The notes beneath the pieces were generated by a model. It saw only the letters and a program-made list of their open reading frames with translations, ran no database searches and had not been told where the DNA came from. The translations under genes were made by a program, and so were the position numbers. Source: Thermomicrobium roseum DSM 5159 (GTDB taxonomy: Bacteria; Chloroflexota; Chloroflexia; Thermomicrobiales; Thermomicrobiaceae). From it: 64,000 nt of DNA. The first letter of the stretch is position 1; every line of letters begins with the position of its first letter. Location of the stretch: assembly GCF_000021685.1 (NCBI RefSeq), contig NC_011959.1:1116001-1180000 (forward strand), written 5' to 3'. Positions 1-9,111 of the stretch are shown piece after piece.

Positions 1-2
1 CT

Positions 3-1451
3 ATCGTCCAAGCCCACACGGGAACAGGCAAAACCGCAGCATTCGCCTTGCCGATTCTTCAGGGATTGGTCCCTTACGGGCATGGTCCGCAAGCGCTCGT
101 TCTCACTCCGACGCGCGAACTCGCGATCCAAGTGGCCGAAGCGATCCATCGTCTCGGCCGCTATCTCGATGCCCGCGTCCTGGCACTCTACGGTGGTCAG
201 CCGATCGAGCGGCAGCTGCGTGCCCTCCGGCACCCGGTCGACGTCATCGTCGGCACTCCGGGCCGCATCATGGACCACTTGCGCCGCGAGACGTTGCGAC
301 TGGATCAGGTCCGCGTCGTCATCTTGGACGAAGCCGATGAAATGCTGGACATGGGCTTCATCGAGGACGTCGAGTGGATCCTCGAGCATGTACCGCGCGA
401 GCGGCAAACCGCCCTCTTCTCGGCCACGATCCCGCCCCGGATCCGCCAGCTGACGCAGCGTTATCTGCGAGCACCGGTGACCATCGCCATCCACCCCGAA
501 CGGGTGACTGTCCCCTCCATCGCGCAGACGGTGTACGAGGTGGCAGCGCATGCCAAGCTCGAGGCGCTGAGTCGGATTCTCGATTACGAGGCACCGACCT
601 CCGCGATCATCTTCGTGCGCACCAAGAGCGGCGCCGATGAACTGGCCCATAAACTGCAGTCGCTCGGCTACGCTGCCGAGGCGATCCACGGCGACCTCAG
701 CCAGGCCATGCGCGATCGCGCCATGCAGCGCTTCCGCGCTGGACAAGTCGACCTGCTGATCGCCACCGACGTCGCGGCACGTGGATTGGACATTCCGGCG
801 GTCAGTCATGTCATCAACTTCGATATCCCCAGCGATCCGGAATCCTACGTGCACCGGATCGGTCGCACTGGACGTGCTGGGGCAACGGGCACCGCGATCA
901 CGTTGATCGAACCGCGGGAACGCTGGCTCTTGCGCACGATCGAACGAGCGATCGGGCAGCGACTCATCCCGAAGCGCATCCCGACCCGCGAGGAGATTGC
1001 GCGTCGCCAACGCGAGCTTCTCGGCGCATCGCTCTCGGAAGTGATCGAGCAGCGCGATCTCGAACTCGGGCGTAGGATCGTCGATCAGCTGCTCCCGGAT
1101 CACGATGCGGTCGATATCGCGGCAGCCGCTGTTCTGCTTCTCCTGGAAGCTCGGAACGTCAGCCCGGAACGGGCCGGCGACCTGACGGAGATCGAGCGAG
1201 CCGAGCCAGGTATGGTCCGCCTGCGACTCGAACTCGGACGACGCGACGGTATTCGCCCGAGCGATATCGTGGGTGCCATCGCCAATGAGGCCGGCATACC
1301 CGGTAAGGAAATCGGGCAGATCGAGATCGCCGACCGGTACACGCTCGTCGACGTGCCGCAGCGCGCAGCCGACCGCGTGGTCGCTGCGCTCAGCCGCACG
1401 CGCCTGCGCGGCCGGGCGGTCGTCGTCCGCCGACTCGACAGCACCCGATAA
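3..1451 (+). CDS. DEAD-box ATP-dependent RNA helicase (5' end outside window)
   Basis: ATP-driven RNA duplex unwinding, probably in ribosome assembly or mRNA turnover. The frame is open from base 3 with no start visible, so the N-terminus, including the Q motif, is missing. The first visible residues are motif I (AHTGTGKT), followed by PTRELAIQ, the Walker B box ILDEADEML, and FSATIP (motif III). The second RecA domain has ATDVAARGLDIP and HRIGRTGRAG. The last ~75 residues, starting near GMVRLRLELG, resemble the RNA-binding domain of DbpA/CsdA-type helicases, so this is a long DeaD-like protein rather than a minimal RhlE. About 482 codons are visible. Family assignment is secure; the cellular RNA target is not known. 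Confidence 0.95.
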   Translation: MVQAHTGTGKTAAFALPILQGLVPYGHGPQALVLTPTRELAIQVAEAIHRLGRYLDARVLALYGGQPIERQLRALRHPVDVIVGTPGRIMDHLRRETLRLDQVRVVILDEADEMLDMGFIEDVEWILEHVPRERQTALFSATIPPRIRQLTQRYLRAPVTIAIHPERVTVPSIAQTVYEVAAHAKLEALSRILDYEAPTSAIIFVRTKSGADELAHKLQSLGYAAEAIHGDLSQAMRDRAMQRFRAGQVDLLIATDVAARGLDIPAVSHVINFDIPSDPESYVHRIGRTGRAGATGTAITLIEPRERWLLRTIERAIGQRLIPKRIPTREEIARRQRELLGASLSEVIEQRDLELGRRIVDQLLPDHDAVDIAAAAVLLLLEARNVSPERAGDLTEIERAEPGMVRLRLELGRRDGIRPSDIVGAIANEAGIPGKEIGQIEIADRYTLVDVPQRAADRVVAALSRTRLRGRAVVVRRLDSTR

Positions 1452-1679
1452 CGTCTCACCTTGCCCGATCCGGCTGCTCCTTGGCACACTTTTTAAGGAA
1501 CGCCGGCTCTTCGCGGTCGGTCGAACACGCTAACGTGACTGGCCCGCGAGCACTCGACCTGGTGCCCCGTGCTCTCCCAAACGATGAGCAAACCATGACC
1601 GGTATCGCGGGGTACCGCTGATCGGACTGCCGTCGTCATCCACGACGGTCAAAGATGTTGACGGAGGAAGGTGAGATCC

Positions 1680-2426
1680 ATGGCTGGCCACTCCAAGTGG
1701 GCCCAGATCAAACGACAGAAGCAGGCCGCCGACTTCCGCAAGGGACAGATCTTCAGCAAGCTGGCTCGCGAGATCCATGTCGCAGTGCGCGAAGGCGGTC
1801 CGAACCCGGAGACGAACGTGCGGCTGCGCATGGCGATCGAGCGCGCGCGGCGCGAGGGTATGCCGAAGGACACCATCGAAAACGCGATCGCCAAGGCGAG
1901 CGGTGCGGCTGGCGGAGCGGCTGAATACGAGACGATCGTCTACGAAGGGTACGGGCCGGGCGGCGTCGCCATCATGGCTATCGCCTTGACGGACAACCGC
2001 AACCGGACAGCCTCGGTGGTTCGACACATTTTCTCCAAGTACGGTGGTTCGCTCGGCGAGACCGGCTCGGTAGCCTGGCAGTTCGAAACCGTTGGGCAGA
2101 TCGTCGTCGCCACTGACGGTCATGATCCAGAGGAGATCGCACTCGCTGCGATCGACGCAGGCGCTCGCGATTTCGAGGTGGAAGACGATTCGGTCATCAT
2201 CACGACCGATCCCGACCAGCTGAGCGACGTGGCGGAGAAGTTAGAGGCAGCCGGCTACCAGATCCGCCAGGCTGACATCCAACGCATCCCGACCACGACG
2301 GTCGAGCTCGAGGGCGGTCAGGCTCAGAGCGCCCTCAAGCTGCTCGAAGCGCTCGAGGACTTGGACGACGTGCAGGAGGTCTACACCAACGCGAGTTTTC
2401 CTGCCGAAGTGCGCAGCGCCGTGTAA
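1680..2426 (+). CDS. yebC: YebC/PmpR-family regulator (TACO1-like)
   Basis: Conserved ~250-residue YebC family, historically called a transcriptional regulator; recent family knowledge links some members to relief of ribosome stalling at proline stretches. The diagnostic N-terminus MAGHSKWAQIK is followed by the family blocks FSKLAREI, NVRLRMAIERAR, YEGYGPGGVAI and NRNRTASVVRHIF. I chose the ATG at 1680 because it gives the exact family N-terminus and sits 6 bases after GGAGGAAGGTGA (1663-1674). An in-frame GTG at 1671 lies inside that ribosome site and is unlikely. 248 aa is the usual full length. It is followed by a hairpin terminator, so it probably ends its own transcript. Confidence 0.95.
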   Translation: MAGHSKWAQIKRQKQAADFRKGQIFSKLAREIHVAVREGGPNPETNVRLRMAIERARREGMPKDTIENAIAKASGAAGGAAEYETIVYEGYGPGGVAIMAIALTDNRNRTASVVRHIFSKYGGSLGETGSVAWQFETVGQIVVATDGHDPEEIALAAIDAGARDFEVEDDSVIITTDPDQLSDVAEKLEAAGYQIRQADIQRIPTTTVELEGGQAQSALKLLEALEDLDDVQEVYTNASFPAEVRSAV

Positions 2427-2459
2427 TCATCGCTGTCCCACGGGGTCGAATCGTGCAAC

Positions 2460-2485
2460 AGCGCTCGGTGCCTGCACCGAGCGCT
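2460..2485 (+). terminator. Hairpin terminator after yebC
   Basis: A perfect 11-bp stem (2460-2470 AGCGCTCGGTG pairing with 2475-2485) closes a 4-base loop, 33 bases after the yebC stop. The following GTTCGTCTCTC is only moderately T-rich, as is common in GC-rich genomes. Confidence 0.75.
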
Positions 2486-2602
2486 GTTCGTCTCTCGAAA
2501 GAGAAAGACGCCTCGTTATCAGCCGATCTGCTAGGATGCCTCAGCTGGCAACGCACGAAGGAGTTCTTGTGCTCGGTTTTCGCTTCGACGGGAGTTGATC
2601 AC

Positions 2603-3097
2603 ATGTGGAAGCTGACCATACCAGTCTGGGAACTCATCCTGCGTGGTCTGGCGATCTACTTACTCTTCATCCTCGCGCTGCGACTCTTCGGTAAACGGCA
2701 ACTCGGTCAGTTCACGGTTTTCGATCTCGCCTTGTTGCTCCTTACGGCTAATTCGCTCCAGCCCGCTATGACGGGGACGGACTCCTCGCTGCTCGGCGGG
2801 ATCATTCTGAGCGGCACCCTCTTCATCGGCAATTGGTCGCTCGGTTGGGCCTCGTTGCGTTTTCCCCCGCTGAAACGGCTGCTCCAGCCACCGCCGAGCA
2901 TTCTCGCCCGCGATGGACGATGGGATCGGCGAGCACTGCGCCGCGAGTGGATCGATCTCGAGAAAGCAGAAGCGGCCCTGCGTCACGCTGGTCTTGAGGA
3001 CATCTCGCAAGCCGCACTCGTCGTCCTCGAAGCTGACGGTACGATCTCTGTCATACCGAAGCAGAGTGCGGTACGAAGTCAGGAGAGGACCCCATGA
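2603..3097 (+). CDS. DUF421 (YetF-like) membrane protein
   Basis: 164-residue integral membrane protein of the DUF421 family; biochemical role not established for this subgroup. Three hydrophobic segments are visible (about residues 9-30, 38-52 and 58-78), with the family hallmark LRLFGKRQLGQF between the first and second and a loop TANSLQPAMTG. A C-terminal soluble alpha/beta domain holds PPPSILARDGRWD and ends in a strand-rich segment (ALVVLEADGTISVI). The ATG at 2603 is preceded by GGGAG at 2590-2594. Its TGA overlaps the ATG of the next gene, indicating translational coupling with the SelA-like enzyme. Confidence 0.85.
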   Translation: MWKLTIPVWELILRGLAIYLLFILALRLFGKRQLGQFTVFDLALLLLTANSLQPAMTGTDSSLLGGIILSGTLFIGNWSLGWASLRFPPLKRLLQPPPSILARDGRWDRRALRREWIDLEKAEAALRHAGLEDISQAALVVLEADGTISVIPKQSAVRSQERTP

Positions 3098-4230
3098 GCT
3101 GGTACGAGCGACTCGGTGTCCGGCGTGTCATCAACGCCGATGCCCGTCTGACGCGGCTCGGCGGTTCCATCATGCCGCCCGAAGTCATCGCCGCGATGGC
3201 GGAGGCTGCACAATGGTATGTCGATCTCGTCGAGCTCCAGCGGGCGGTTGGGCGACGATTGGCCGACCTGACGAGGAACGAAGCAGCCTACGTCACTGCC
3301 GGCGCGGCGGCAGGGTTGACGCTGGCGACGCTGGCCTGCGTGACTGGTCCGGATCCGGCGAGTATTGCGCGCCTTCGCGCTCAGTTCCCGGACCTCGAAG
3401 GTTACAAGGATCAGGTCGTCATCCAGGCCGCTCACCGGATCCCGTACGACCCGGCGATTCGGCTCGCTGGAGTCCAGCTGGTTCAGATCGGGAACGCACT
3501 GGCCACCGATCCATGGGAACTGGAATCAGCGCTCAGCGAGCGCACCGCAGCAGTGGTGTACGTCGCCGGAGCGCACTTGGCACGCGGCGCTCCCCCGCTG
3601 GAGGAGGTCGTGGCAGTCGCTCATGCACACGACGTCCCGGTCATCGTCGATGCTGCGGCCCAGCTTCCACCAGCTGAGAACCTCTGGCGCTTCACGCGCG
3701 ATCTGGGAGCCGATCTCGCGATTTTCAGTGGTGGCAAGGACTTGGCTGGACCGCAATCGACCGGCTTGATCGTCGGCCGTGCCGACCTGATCGAGGCGAT
3801 CGCCCTCCACGGTCCCCCATACCAGCAACTCGGCCGCCCCTTCAAGGTGAGCCGCGAAGAGCTGATCGGTCTCCTCGTGGCGGTGGAGCGATACCTCACT
3901 CTCGACCATGAAGCACGCGTGCGCGCCTGTGAGGACACGGTAGCTGCCTGGATCGCAGACTTCAGTAGGATACCTGGCGTCCGCGCGACGCGTGCGTTCC
4001 CGAACGAAGCCGGGCAGCCGTTGCCTCGGCTCGTTCTGGAGATCGATCCATCCTGCTGCGGCATGACCGCCCGCGAGTTGCGCGATCGCCTGTGGGAGGG
4101 AGACCCCCGGATCGCGGTCGCCTTGCACGACGAGCATCGGATTTCGCTGACAGCCGAAACGTTGGAGCCCGGCGAGGCCGAGGTCGTCGCGGAGCGCATT
4201 CGCACCATTCTCCGCACGACCCAACATTGA
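3094..4230 (+). CDS. SelA-like PLP-dependent enzyme (aminotransferase fold type I)
   Basis: Member of the SelA/DgaE group of PLP enzymes, which includes L-seryl-tRNA(Sec) selenium transferase and sugar-acid ammonia lyases. N-terminal GVRRVINADARLTRLGGS matches the group's start. The PLP-binding aspartate lies in VIVDAAAQ (about residue 186), and the Schiff-base lysine is K215 in FSGGKDLAGPQSTG. At 378 aa it is shorter than true SelA (~460) and lacks its tRNA-binding N-terminal domain. There is no selD, selB or tRNA-Sec in the window, so an amino-acid or amino-sugar lyase is more likely than selenocysteine synthesis. It overlaps DUF421 by ATGA. Substrate unknown. Confidence 0.82.
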   Translation: MSWYERLGVRRVINADARLTRLGGSIMPPEVIAAMAEAAQWYVDLVELQRAVGRRLADLTRNEAAYVTAGAAAGLTLATLACVTGPDPASIARLRAQFPDLEGYKDQVVIQAAHRIPYDPAIRLAGVQLVQIGNALATDPWELESALSERTAAVVYVAGAHLARGAPPLEEVVAVAHAHDVPVIVDAAAQLPPAENLWRFTRDLGADLAIFSGGKDLAGPQSTGLIVGRADLIEAIALHGPPYQQLGRPFKVSREELIGLLVAVERYLTLDHEARVRACEDTVAAWIADFSRIPGVRATRAFPNEAGQPLPRLVLEIDPSCCGMTARELRDRLWEGDPRIAVALHDEHRISLTAETLEPGEAEVVAERIRTILRTTQH

Positions 4231-4285
4231 GGCCCGTGCCTCGGAGAACCGGTTCGCCTGCTCGAGAGTCAGTCGGATTCCGCGA

Positions 4286-4321
4286 ACGGACGCGCGCCTC
4301 GTTGCTGCGGCGCGCGTCCGT
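4286..4321. terminator. Bidirectional hairpin terminator between convergent genes
   Basis: A 13-bp perfect stem (4286-4298 with 4309-4321) closes a 10-base loop between the 3' ends of the SelA-like gene (+) and the ABC ATPase gene (-). No other gene fits in this 114-base gap, and the symmetry suits termination from both sides. Confidence 0.75.
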
Positions 4322-4344
4322 CCCAGTTCTGTCTGGCGCTGCGA

Positions 4345-5439
4345 TCAGAAGAGCGCGAGTTCCGTCTGCGGATCGAAGGCGTGCAGGTGCTCGACCTTCA
4401 CCGTGACCGCGGCGAGTTCACCGACCGAGAAGTGCACATGTGGATCAGCCTTGGCGATGATCGTTCCGGCCGGGCCCCGCAAGTGCACGAGTGTCTCCGA
4501 ACCGAGCGGCTCCACGATCTCCACCGGAAGACGCAACTGGCGATCGACGCTCACCTGCCCCGGCTGAACGATGAGATCCTCCGGTCGGATGCCGACGAGC
4601 ACTTCGCGGTTGCTGTACTCAGCGAGCCGGTTGCGCTGCTCTGGTGCCGCTTCCAGCGTGACATCGCCCGCTACCAACCGGACCGTCCCATCACCAACGA
4701 CGACGCGGGCCGGGAAGATGTTCATCGCCGGACTACCGATGAACGTCGCGACGAACAGGTTCGCGGGGTGATCGTAGAGGTTTTCCGGTGTGTCCAGCTG
4801 CTGGAGCACACCTTGATTCATCACCGCGATACGGTGACCCATGGTCATTGCCTCGACCTGGTCGTGCGTCACGTAGATCGTCGTGACCCCGAGGCGGCGC
4901 TGCAGCTTGATCAGCTCGCCGCGTGTCTGGACGCGAAGCTTGGCATCCAGATTGGAAAGCGGCTCGTCCATCAAGAACACCTGTGGTTCGCGAACGATGG
5001 CACGACCGAGCGCGACGCGCTGCCGTTGACCACCGGAAAGCTGGCGGGGCTTGCGATTGAGAAGATCCTGAATGCCGAGCATCTCGGCGACTTCTTTCAC
5101 CCGCCGATCGATCTCCTGCTTGGGCACCTTACGGAGCTTGAGACCGAAGGCCATGTTCTCGTACACCGTCATATGCGGATAGAGTGCGTAATTTTGAAAA
5201 ACCATCGCGATATCGCGGTCCTTCGGAGGCACATGCGTGACGACGCGGTCACCGATGATGATGTCGCCGCTCGTCACCTCTTCCAGACCAGCCAGACAGC
5301 GCAACGCTGTCGTCTTCCCACACCCCGAGGGACCGACGAGGACGAGAAACTCCCCATCCTTGACCTCGAGGGTGAGATCGTTGACAGCAATGACACCGTC
5401 GAACCGCTTCGTCACGTGATCATAGATGACTTGGGCCAT
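4345..5439 (-). CDS. Sugar ABC importer ATPase (MalK/UgpC family)
   Basis: Cytoplasmic ATPase of a carbohydrate-type importer. It shows Walker A GPSGCGKTT, Q-loop VFQNYALYPHMTVYENM, signature LSGGQRQRVALGRAI, Walker B VFLMDEPLSNLDAKLR and switch histidine IYVTHDQ. A C-terminal ~120-residue TOBE/OB regulatory extension (GIRPEDLIV) is typical of MalK/MsmK/UgpC. The ATG at 5439 is 5 bases after GGAGGG and preferred over a GTG six bases upstream that overlaps that site. 364 aa is the normal length. It is the last gene of a minus-strand set with two permeases and a binding protein, separated from the nearest permease gene by ~90 bases. Confidence 0.95.
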   Translation of the reverse strand: MAQVIYDHVTKRFDGVIAVNDLTLEVKDGEFLVLVGPSGCGKTTALRCLAGLEEVTSGDIIIGDRVVTHVPPKDRDIAMVFQNYALYPHMTVYENMAFGLKLRKVPKQEIDRRVKEVAEMLGIQDLLNRKPRQLSGGQRQRVALGRAIVREPQVFLMDEPLSNLDAKLRVQTRGELIKLQRRLGVTTIYVTHDQVEAMTMGHRIAVMNQGVLQQLDTPENLYDHPANLFVATFIGSPAMNIFPARVVVGDGTVRLVAGDVTLEAAPEQRNRLAEYSNREVLVGIRPEDLIVQPGQVSVDRQLRLPVEIVEPLGSETLVHLRGPAGTIIAKADPHVHFSVGELAAVTVKVEHLHAFDPQTELALF

Positions 5440-5529
5440 CTGCACCCTCCGTCATGCAGAACCGGTCACACTCGCGCCGAAGATCGCCCCGCCATTAGTA
5501 TACGGAAAGCCTGTGCGCGATCCAGCTGC

Positions 5530-6375
5530 TCATCCTTTCACTGCACCAGCCGTCAGACCAGAAACGTACTGATCGACGAAGAACATGTAGGCGATGGCAA
5601 CCGGCACGGAACCGAGCATGGCGGCTGCCATGAGCGGACCCCACTGGAAGACATCGGCCCGGATGAGGTCGCTCACCGTCCCGACCGGAATCGTCTTCAT
5701 CTCGCCCGAACCCATGAAGACGAGGGCGTAGAGGAACTCGTTCCATGACAAGGTAAAGGAAAAGATACCAGCAGAGAGCACTCCGGGGAGAGCCAGCGGC
5801 AAGATGATCCGCCACATAGCCTGGAACCGGCTCGCCCCGTCGATCATCGCGCACTCTTCCAACTCGCGCGGGATCGTGCGGAAGTACCCCATCAAGAGCC
5901 AGGAGGCGAAAGGAATGAGGAACGTCGGGTACGTCAGGATCAATGCCCAGTACGTGTTGTAAAGCCCGAAGCGGGCGACGACCTGACTCAAGGGGATGAA
6001 AAGGAGGGTCGGCGGAATCAAGTAGGCGAGGAAGATCGCAGTACCGGCCAGATTGCCGCCCCGGAAGCGAAAGCGACCGAGCGCGTAACCCATCAAGATG
6101 CTGCTCGTCAGCGAGAGAAACGTCGAACCGAATGTCACCACTGCGGTATTCCACGCCCAACGCGGAAAATCGGTATTCGTCAAAAGATAGCGGTAATGGT
6201 CGAGCGTCGCCTGTGTCAAGAAGAGCGGATTGATCTTCATGTTGAGCAAAAGTGAATTCGGCTTGAGCGAGATAATGAACATCCAGTAGAAGGGGAACAG
6301 GAGAAAAATCGTGAAGAGAGCAAGTGGCAGATAGAGAAAGAGGAGCCGACTGCTCAGCCGATTGCTCCCGACCAC
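5530..6375 (-). CDS. Sugar ABC importer permease (MalG family)
   Basis: Inner-membrane permease of the same importer, ~281 aa with about six transmembrane helices beginning LLFLYLPLALFTIFLLFPFYW. The EAA loop that docks on the ATPase is visible as ELEECAMIDGASRFQAMWRIILPLALPG. The C-terminus (YVSGLTAGAVKG) is the family end. I place the start at GTG 6375, just after AGGAGG and one base beyond the stop of the upstream permease. The frame stays open further upstream, but that stretch overlaps the other permease gene and has no permease character. Tight spacing predicts co-translation. Confidence 0.93.
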   Translation of the reverse strand: MVGSNRLSSRLLFLYLPLALFTIFLLFPFYWMFIISLKPNSLLLNMKINPLFLTQATLDHYRYLLTNTDFPRWAWNTAVVTFGSTFLSLTSSILMGYALGRFRFRGGNLAGTAIFLAYLIPPTLLFIPLSQVVARFGLYNTYWALILTYPTFLIPFASWLLMGYFRTIPRELEECAMIDGASRFQAMWRIILPLALPGVLSAGIFSFTLSWNEFLYALVFMGSGEMKTIPVGTVSDLIRADVFQWGPLMAAAMLGSVPVAIAYMFFVDQYVSGLTAGAVKG

Positions 6376-6376
6376 T

Positions 6377-7321
6377 TCAGGCCTCCTGCGAACGAACGTA
6401 GCGGAGCAAGAGAGCAGAGAGGACAGCGAGAACCGGGAACATGTACAGAGAAACCGCTGCACCCATCCCGAGCTTACCCGCGCCGCCGATCCCCTCTTGC
6501 CAGGCGAAGGTACCGAAAATGTGCGTCGAGTTCGCTGGCCCACCTTTCGTCAGAACATAGACGAGCTGGAAATCCGCGAACGTCCAAATGATCGAGAAGA
6601 GTGTGGTGATGACGATGATCCCCTTGATCACCGGCAGCGTCACCGCGAAGAACCGCTGCAGGCTATTAGCCCCCTCGATCGCTGCCGCCTCGTGCAGTTC
6701 CTGCGGCACCGCCTGCAGGCCGGCCAGAATGGCCACCGCGAAGAACGGCGTGCCACGCCAAATATTGGCAATACAGAGAGAAATGATGGCATTCGTGCGC
6801 GTACCCAGGAACGCGATGTTCGATTCGATGAGTCCCCAGTTCTTCAGCATCCAAGAAAAAGGACTCAACACTGCATCGTAGAGCATCAGCCAAGCCAGGC
6901 TGGAAAGCGCGGTCGGTACGATCCACGGAAGCAGGAGAGCCGCGCGCAGCACATTCCGCAGCGGAAACACCTGGTTCAAGAGGAGCGCCAGCAGAAGACC
7001 AAGCAACAACTTGAATGGAACAGTCACGAAGCCATAGATGAAGGTGTTGATCACCGTCAGTCGAAAGACACCATCGTGCAGAAGCTCTCGATAGTTCCGA
7101 AGCCCGACGAATTCACCACCCGGAAATCCGACCATCCGATCGGTCAGCGAGATCCAGATTCCGAGGAAAAACGGATAGCTCATGAACAGGAGCAAGATCA
7201 GCCAGCCGGGCGACATGAACAGGTAGGCGAGAACCGGCTCGCTGTCGAGCCACTGGCGGGCTCGCTCGCGCCAGGTCAGCGGAAGAGCCTGGACAGCGGT
7301 CCTGGCTGGCGCAGTCGTCAT
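6377..7321 (-). CDS. Sugar ABC importer permease (MalF family)
   Basis: Partner permease, ~314 aa. A polar N-terminal stretch (MTTAPARTAVQ) is followed by the first helix FMSPGWLILLLFMSYPFFLG and five more. The EAA loop reads ELHEAAAIEGANSLQRFFAVTLPVIKG. The ATG at 7321 sits 7 bases after CGGAG; an in-frame ATG at 7357 is possible but lacks as good a ribosome site. Order lipoprotein, MalF, MalG, ATPase is the classic CUT1 arrangement (oligosaccharide, polyol or glycerol-phosphate uptake). No glycosidase or LacI regulator is adjacent, so the sugar cannot be named. Confidence 0.93.
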   Translation of the reverse strand: MTTAPARTAVQALPLTWRERARQWLDSEPVLAYLFMSPGWLILLLFMSYPFFLGIWISLTDRMVGFPGGEFVGLRNYRELLHDGVFRLTVINTFIYGFVTVPFKLLLGLLLALLLNQVFPLRNVLRAALLLPWIVPTALSSLAWLMLYDAVLSPFSWMLKNWGLIESNIAFLGTRTNAIISLCIANIWRGTPFFAVAILAGLQAVPQELHEAAAIEGANSLQRFFAVTLPVIKGIIVITTLFSIIWTFADFQLVYVLTKGGPANSTHIFGTFAWQEGIGGAGKLGMGAAVSLYMFPVLAVLSALLLRYVRSQEA

Positions 7322-7402
7322 GGCGTGACTCCGATCGTCATGCTCGTTGCGGTGCATCAGCCGGGCTGGGGCAGTATACCGACTGCCCCAGCCCGGACTC
7401 GC

Positions 7403-8851
7403 TCATCGACTGTAAATCTTCTCCAATTCGCTGGCGCCCCACTGGATCGCTTCCTCGGCATTGCCGGATTGGATCGCGCGGGCGAACGTATCGACCACGA
7501 CATACCGCGCGAATGCCTCGGCTGCTTTCTCGTTGCCCAGCCCGGCGTAGCCTTTGTTGCGACCGTACTTGGCCGCTTCCACATACGGCACCAGCTTCGG
7601 GTCAGCCTTGTAATACGGGTCATCGAGATAGTATTGGGTCGGCGCGACCTGGTATCCCTGCTGGATCTCCAGCCACTTGCGGAACTGCTCGGGCGCCGTC
7701 CACCACTCGAGGAACGCCTTGGCACCGGCAACGTTCTTCGAGTACTTGAGGATCCCGACCGACCAGCTCCCCAAATTGTTGAATCGGCCGGCTGGTCCCT
7801 TCGGATAGATATGGTGGATGATGTCCTCCGCGATGTCGGGCGCCTGTTTCTTGGCCGCGATGTAAATGCTGCTCCCGTTGAAGGTCCAGCCGATCTGGCC
7901 CGCCAGGAAAGCCCGGTTGTTGGTCGCATCGTCCCAGGACAATCCGGTTTCGTCGAACGCTGGCTTCCAATAGCTCAGGAAGAGCTTCATCCCCTCGACG
8001 AACTGCGGCTTGTTGAACGCGACCGTCTTCCCGTCCGCTTCGACCTCCATCGCCCCGTAGGCCCACATGAAGGCATAGCAGAAGGACGGCGGGTCACCAG
8101 TGGAGTGGCCGAAAGCCTGTCCGAGCGGCATACCCAACTTCTTGAACTCCACGCCGATCTTGAAGAGATCTTCCCAGGTGTCCGGCGGGTTGTTCGGATC
8201 GGGCCAACCGGCCTTCTCCAGGAGGCTCTTCCGGTAGACCTGTGCGCTCGTCGGGGCACCAATCGGAATGCTCAGCCACTGATCGCCGACCATCACGGTC
8301 TTCTTGACCCAGTCGAAGTAGTCCCCCTCCCCCTTGATCCGCTTTTCGACGATTTCGGCGACATCGACCAGTGCGTCCTTATAGAGCGAGGGCCAGGTAT
8401 CCCACATTCCGACGATGTCCGGACCAGCCCCTGCCTGCACGGCCGCGCTGATCTTGGGCTGGAGATCCGGCCAGTTGATGAAGTCGATCGTCGCCTCGAC
8501 GCCGGTTTCCTTCCCGAACTCCTGGAGCTGTTGCTTCATGAGATCCTGGGTCTCGGGAACGAAGAAGGTGCCGAAGAGAATGTTCAACTTCGTCCCCTTC
8601 AGCACGACCGGAGTCGGCGTCGGTGGCGCAGCCGGCGTCGGTGACGCAGCCGCAGCAGTCGGAGTCGGTTGTGCCGCTGGAGCAGCCGTCGGTGTCGGTT
8701 GCGGGGCCGGTGTCGGCGTGGCCTGTCCACCCGCACAGGCCGCCAGCAACGCGCTCACTGCGGGCACCGCGGCACCGACTGCCAACCCTCGGAGCAGTCC
8801 CCGCCGCGTCAGTTTCGAACCGAGCCGGTGACCACGTGGTTCACCTCTCAT
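7403..8851 (-). CDS. Sugar-binding lipoprotein of the ABC importer
   Basis: Extracytoplasmic solute-binding protein of CUT1 type, ~482 aa. The N-terminus has a twin-arginine motif (LTRRGLLRG) and a lipobox LLAAC with the lipid-accepting Cys at about residue 39, so it is probably exported by Tat and tethered to the membrane. A Pro/Thr/Ala-rich linker of ~45 residues follows, then the binding domain with EFGKETGVEATIDFINW and WTFNGSSIYIAA. The ATG at 8851 follows GAGGAGG by ~7 bases. It is the first gene of the importer set, with its promoter presumably in the 260-base divergent gap. Ligand not deducible. Confidence 0.92.
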   Translation of the reverse strand: MRGEPRGHRLGSKLTRRGLLRGLAVGAAVPAVSALLAACAGGQATPTPAPQPTPTAAPAAQPTPTAAAASPTPAAPPTPTPVVLKGTKLNILFGTFFVPETQDLMKQQLQEFGKETGVEATIDFINWPDLQPKISAAVQAGAGPDIVGMWDTWPSLYKDALVDVAEIVEKRIKGEGDYFDWVKKTVMVGDQWLSIPIGAPTSAQVYRKSLLEKAGWPDPNNPPDTWEDLFKIGVEFKKLGMPLGQAFGHSTGDPPSFCYAFMWAYGAMEVEADGKTVAFNKPQFVEGMKLFLSYWKPAFDETGLSWDDATNNRAFLAGQIGWTFNGSSIYIAAKKQAPDIAEDIIHHIYPKGPAGRFNNLGSWSVGILKYSKNVAGAKAFLEWWTAPEQFRKWLEIQQGYQVAPTQYYLDDPYYKADPKLVPYVEAAKYGRNKGYAGLGNEKAAEAFARYVVVDTFARAIQSGNAEEAIQWGASELEKIYSR

Positions 8852-9111
8852 CACTGGACCTCCTCCTCGCTTCACTAGCGACCCACCCACACTGCCGTAC
8901 GCTCGGTCGTTCGTCGTTTCATCCGTTGTCCGATATTCCGGACGATCGGAGAAGACAACCGATTCGACCTCGCATCCCAGCAGCTCTGACGAGAGGCTAC
9001 GCGATCAGCCGTATGCCTGTCAAGAGGGTTCCTCGAAAGACCACCCTCTCGTCATCTTCGGTGCCGTACGCTACGATCAATGGGCAGGTCGCTCGCGGGG
9101 GAGGCCCTGGT

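Noticed and set aside
3094..4230. Selenocysteine synthase (SelA) proper
   Set aside because: Too short, lacks the N-terminal tRNA domain, and no selB, selD or tRNA-Sec seen here; kept only as SelA-like.
4381..5748. A 455-codon plus-strand frame opposite the ABC ATPase
   Set aside because: The minus strand has all ABC ATPase motifs; the plus frame is a mirror artefact without ribosome site.
6362..8644. A 760-codon open frame on the plus strand
   Set aside because: It lies antisense to the ABC importer permease and lipoprotein genes, has Arg/Asp/Gln-rich shadow composition and no domain; GC-rich codon bias explains the missing stops.
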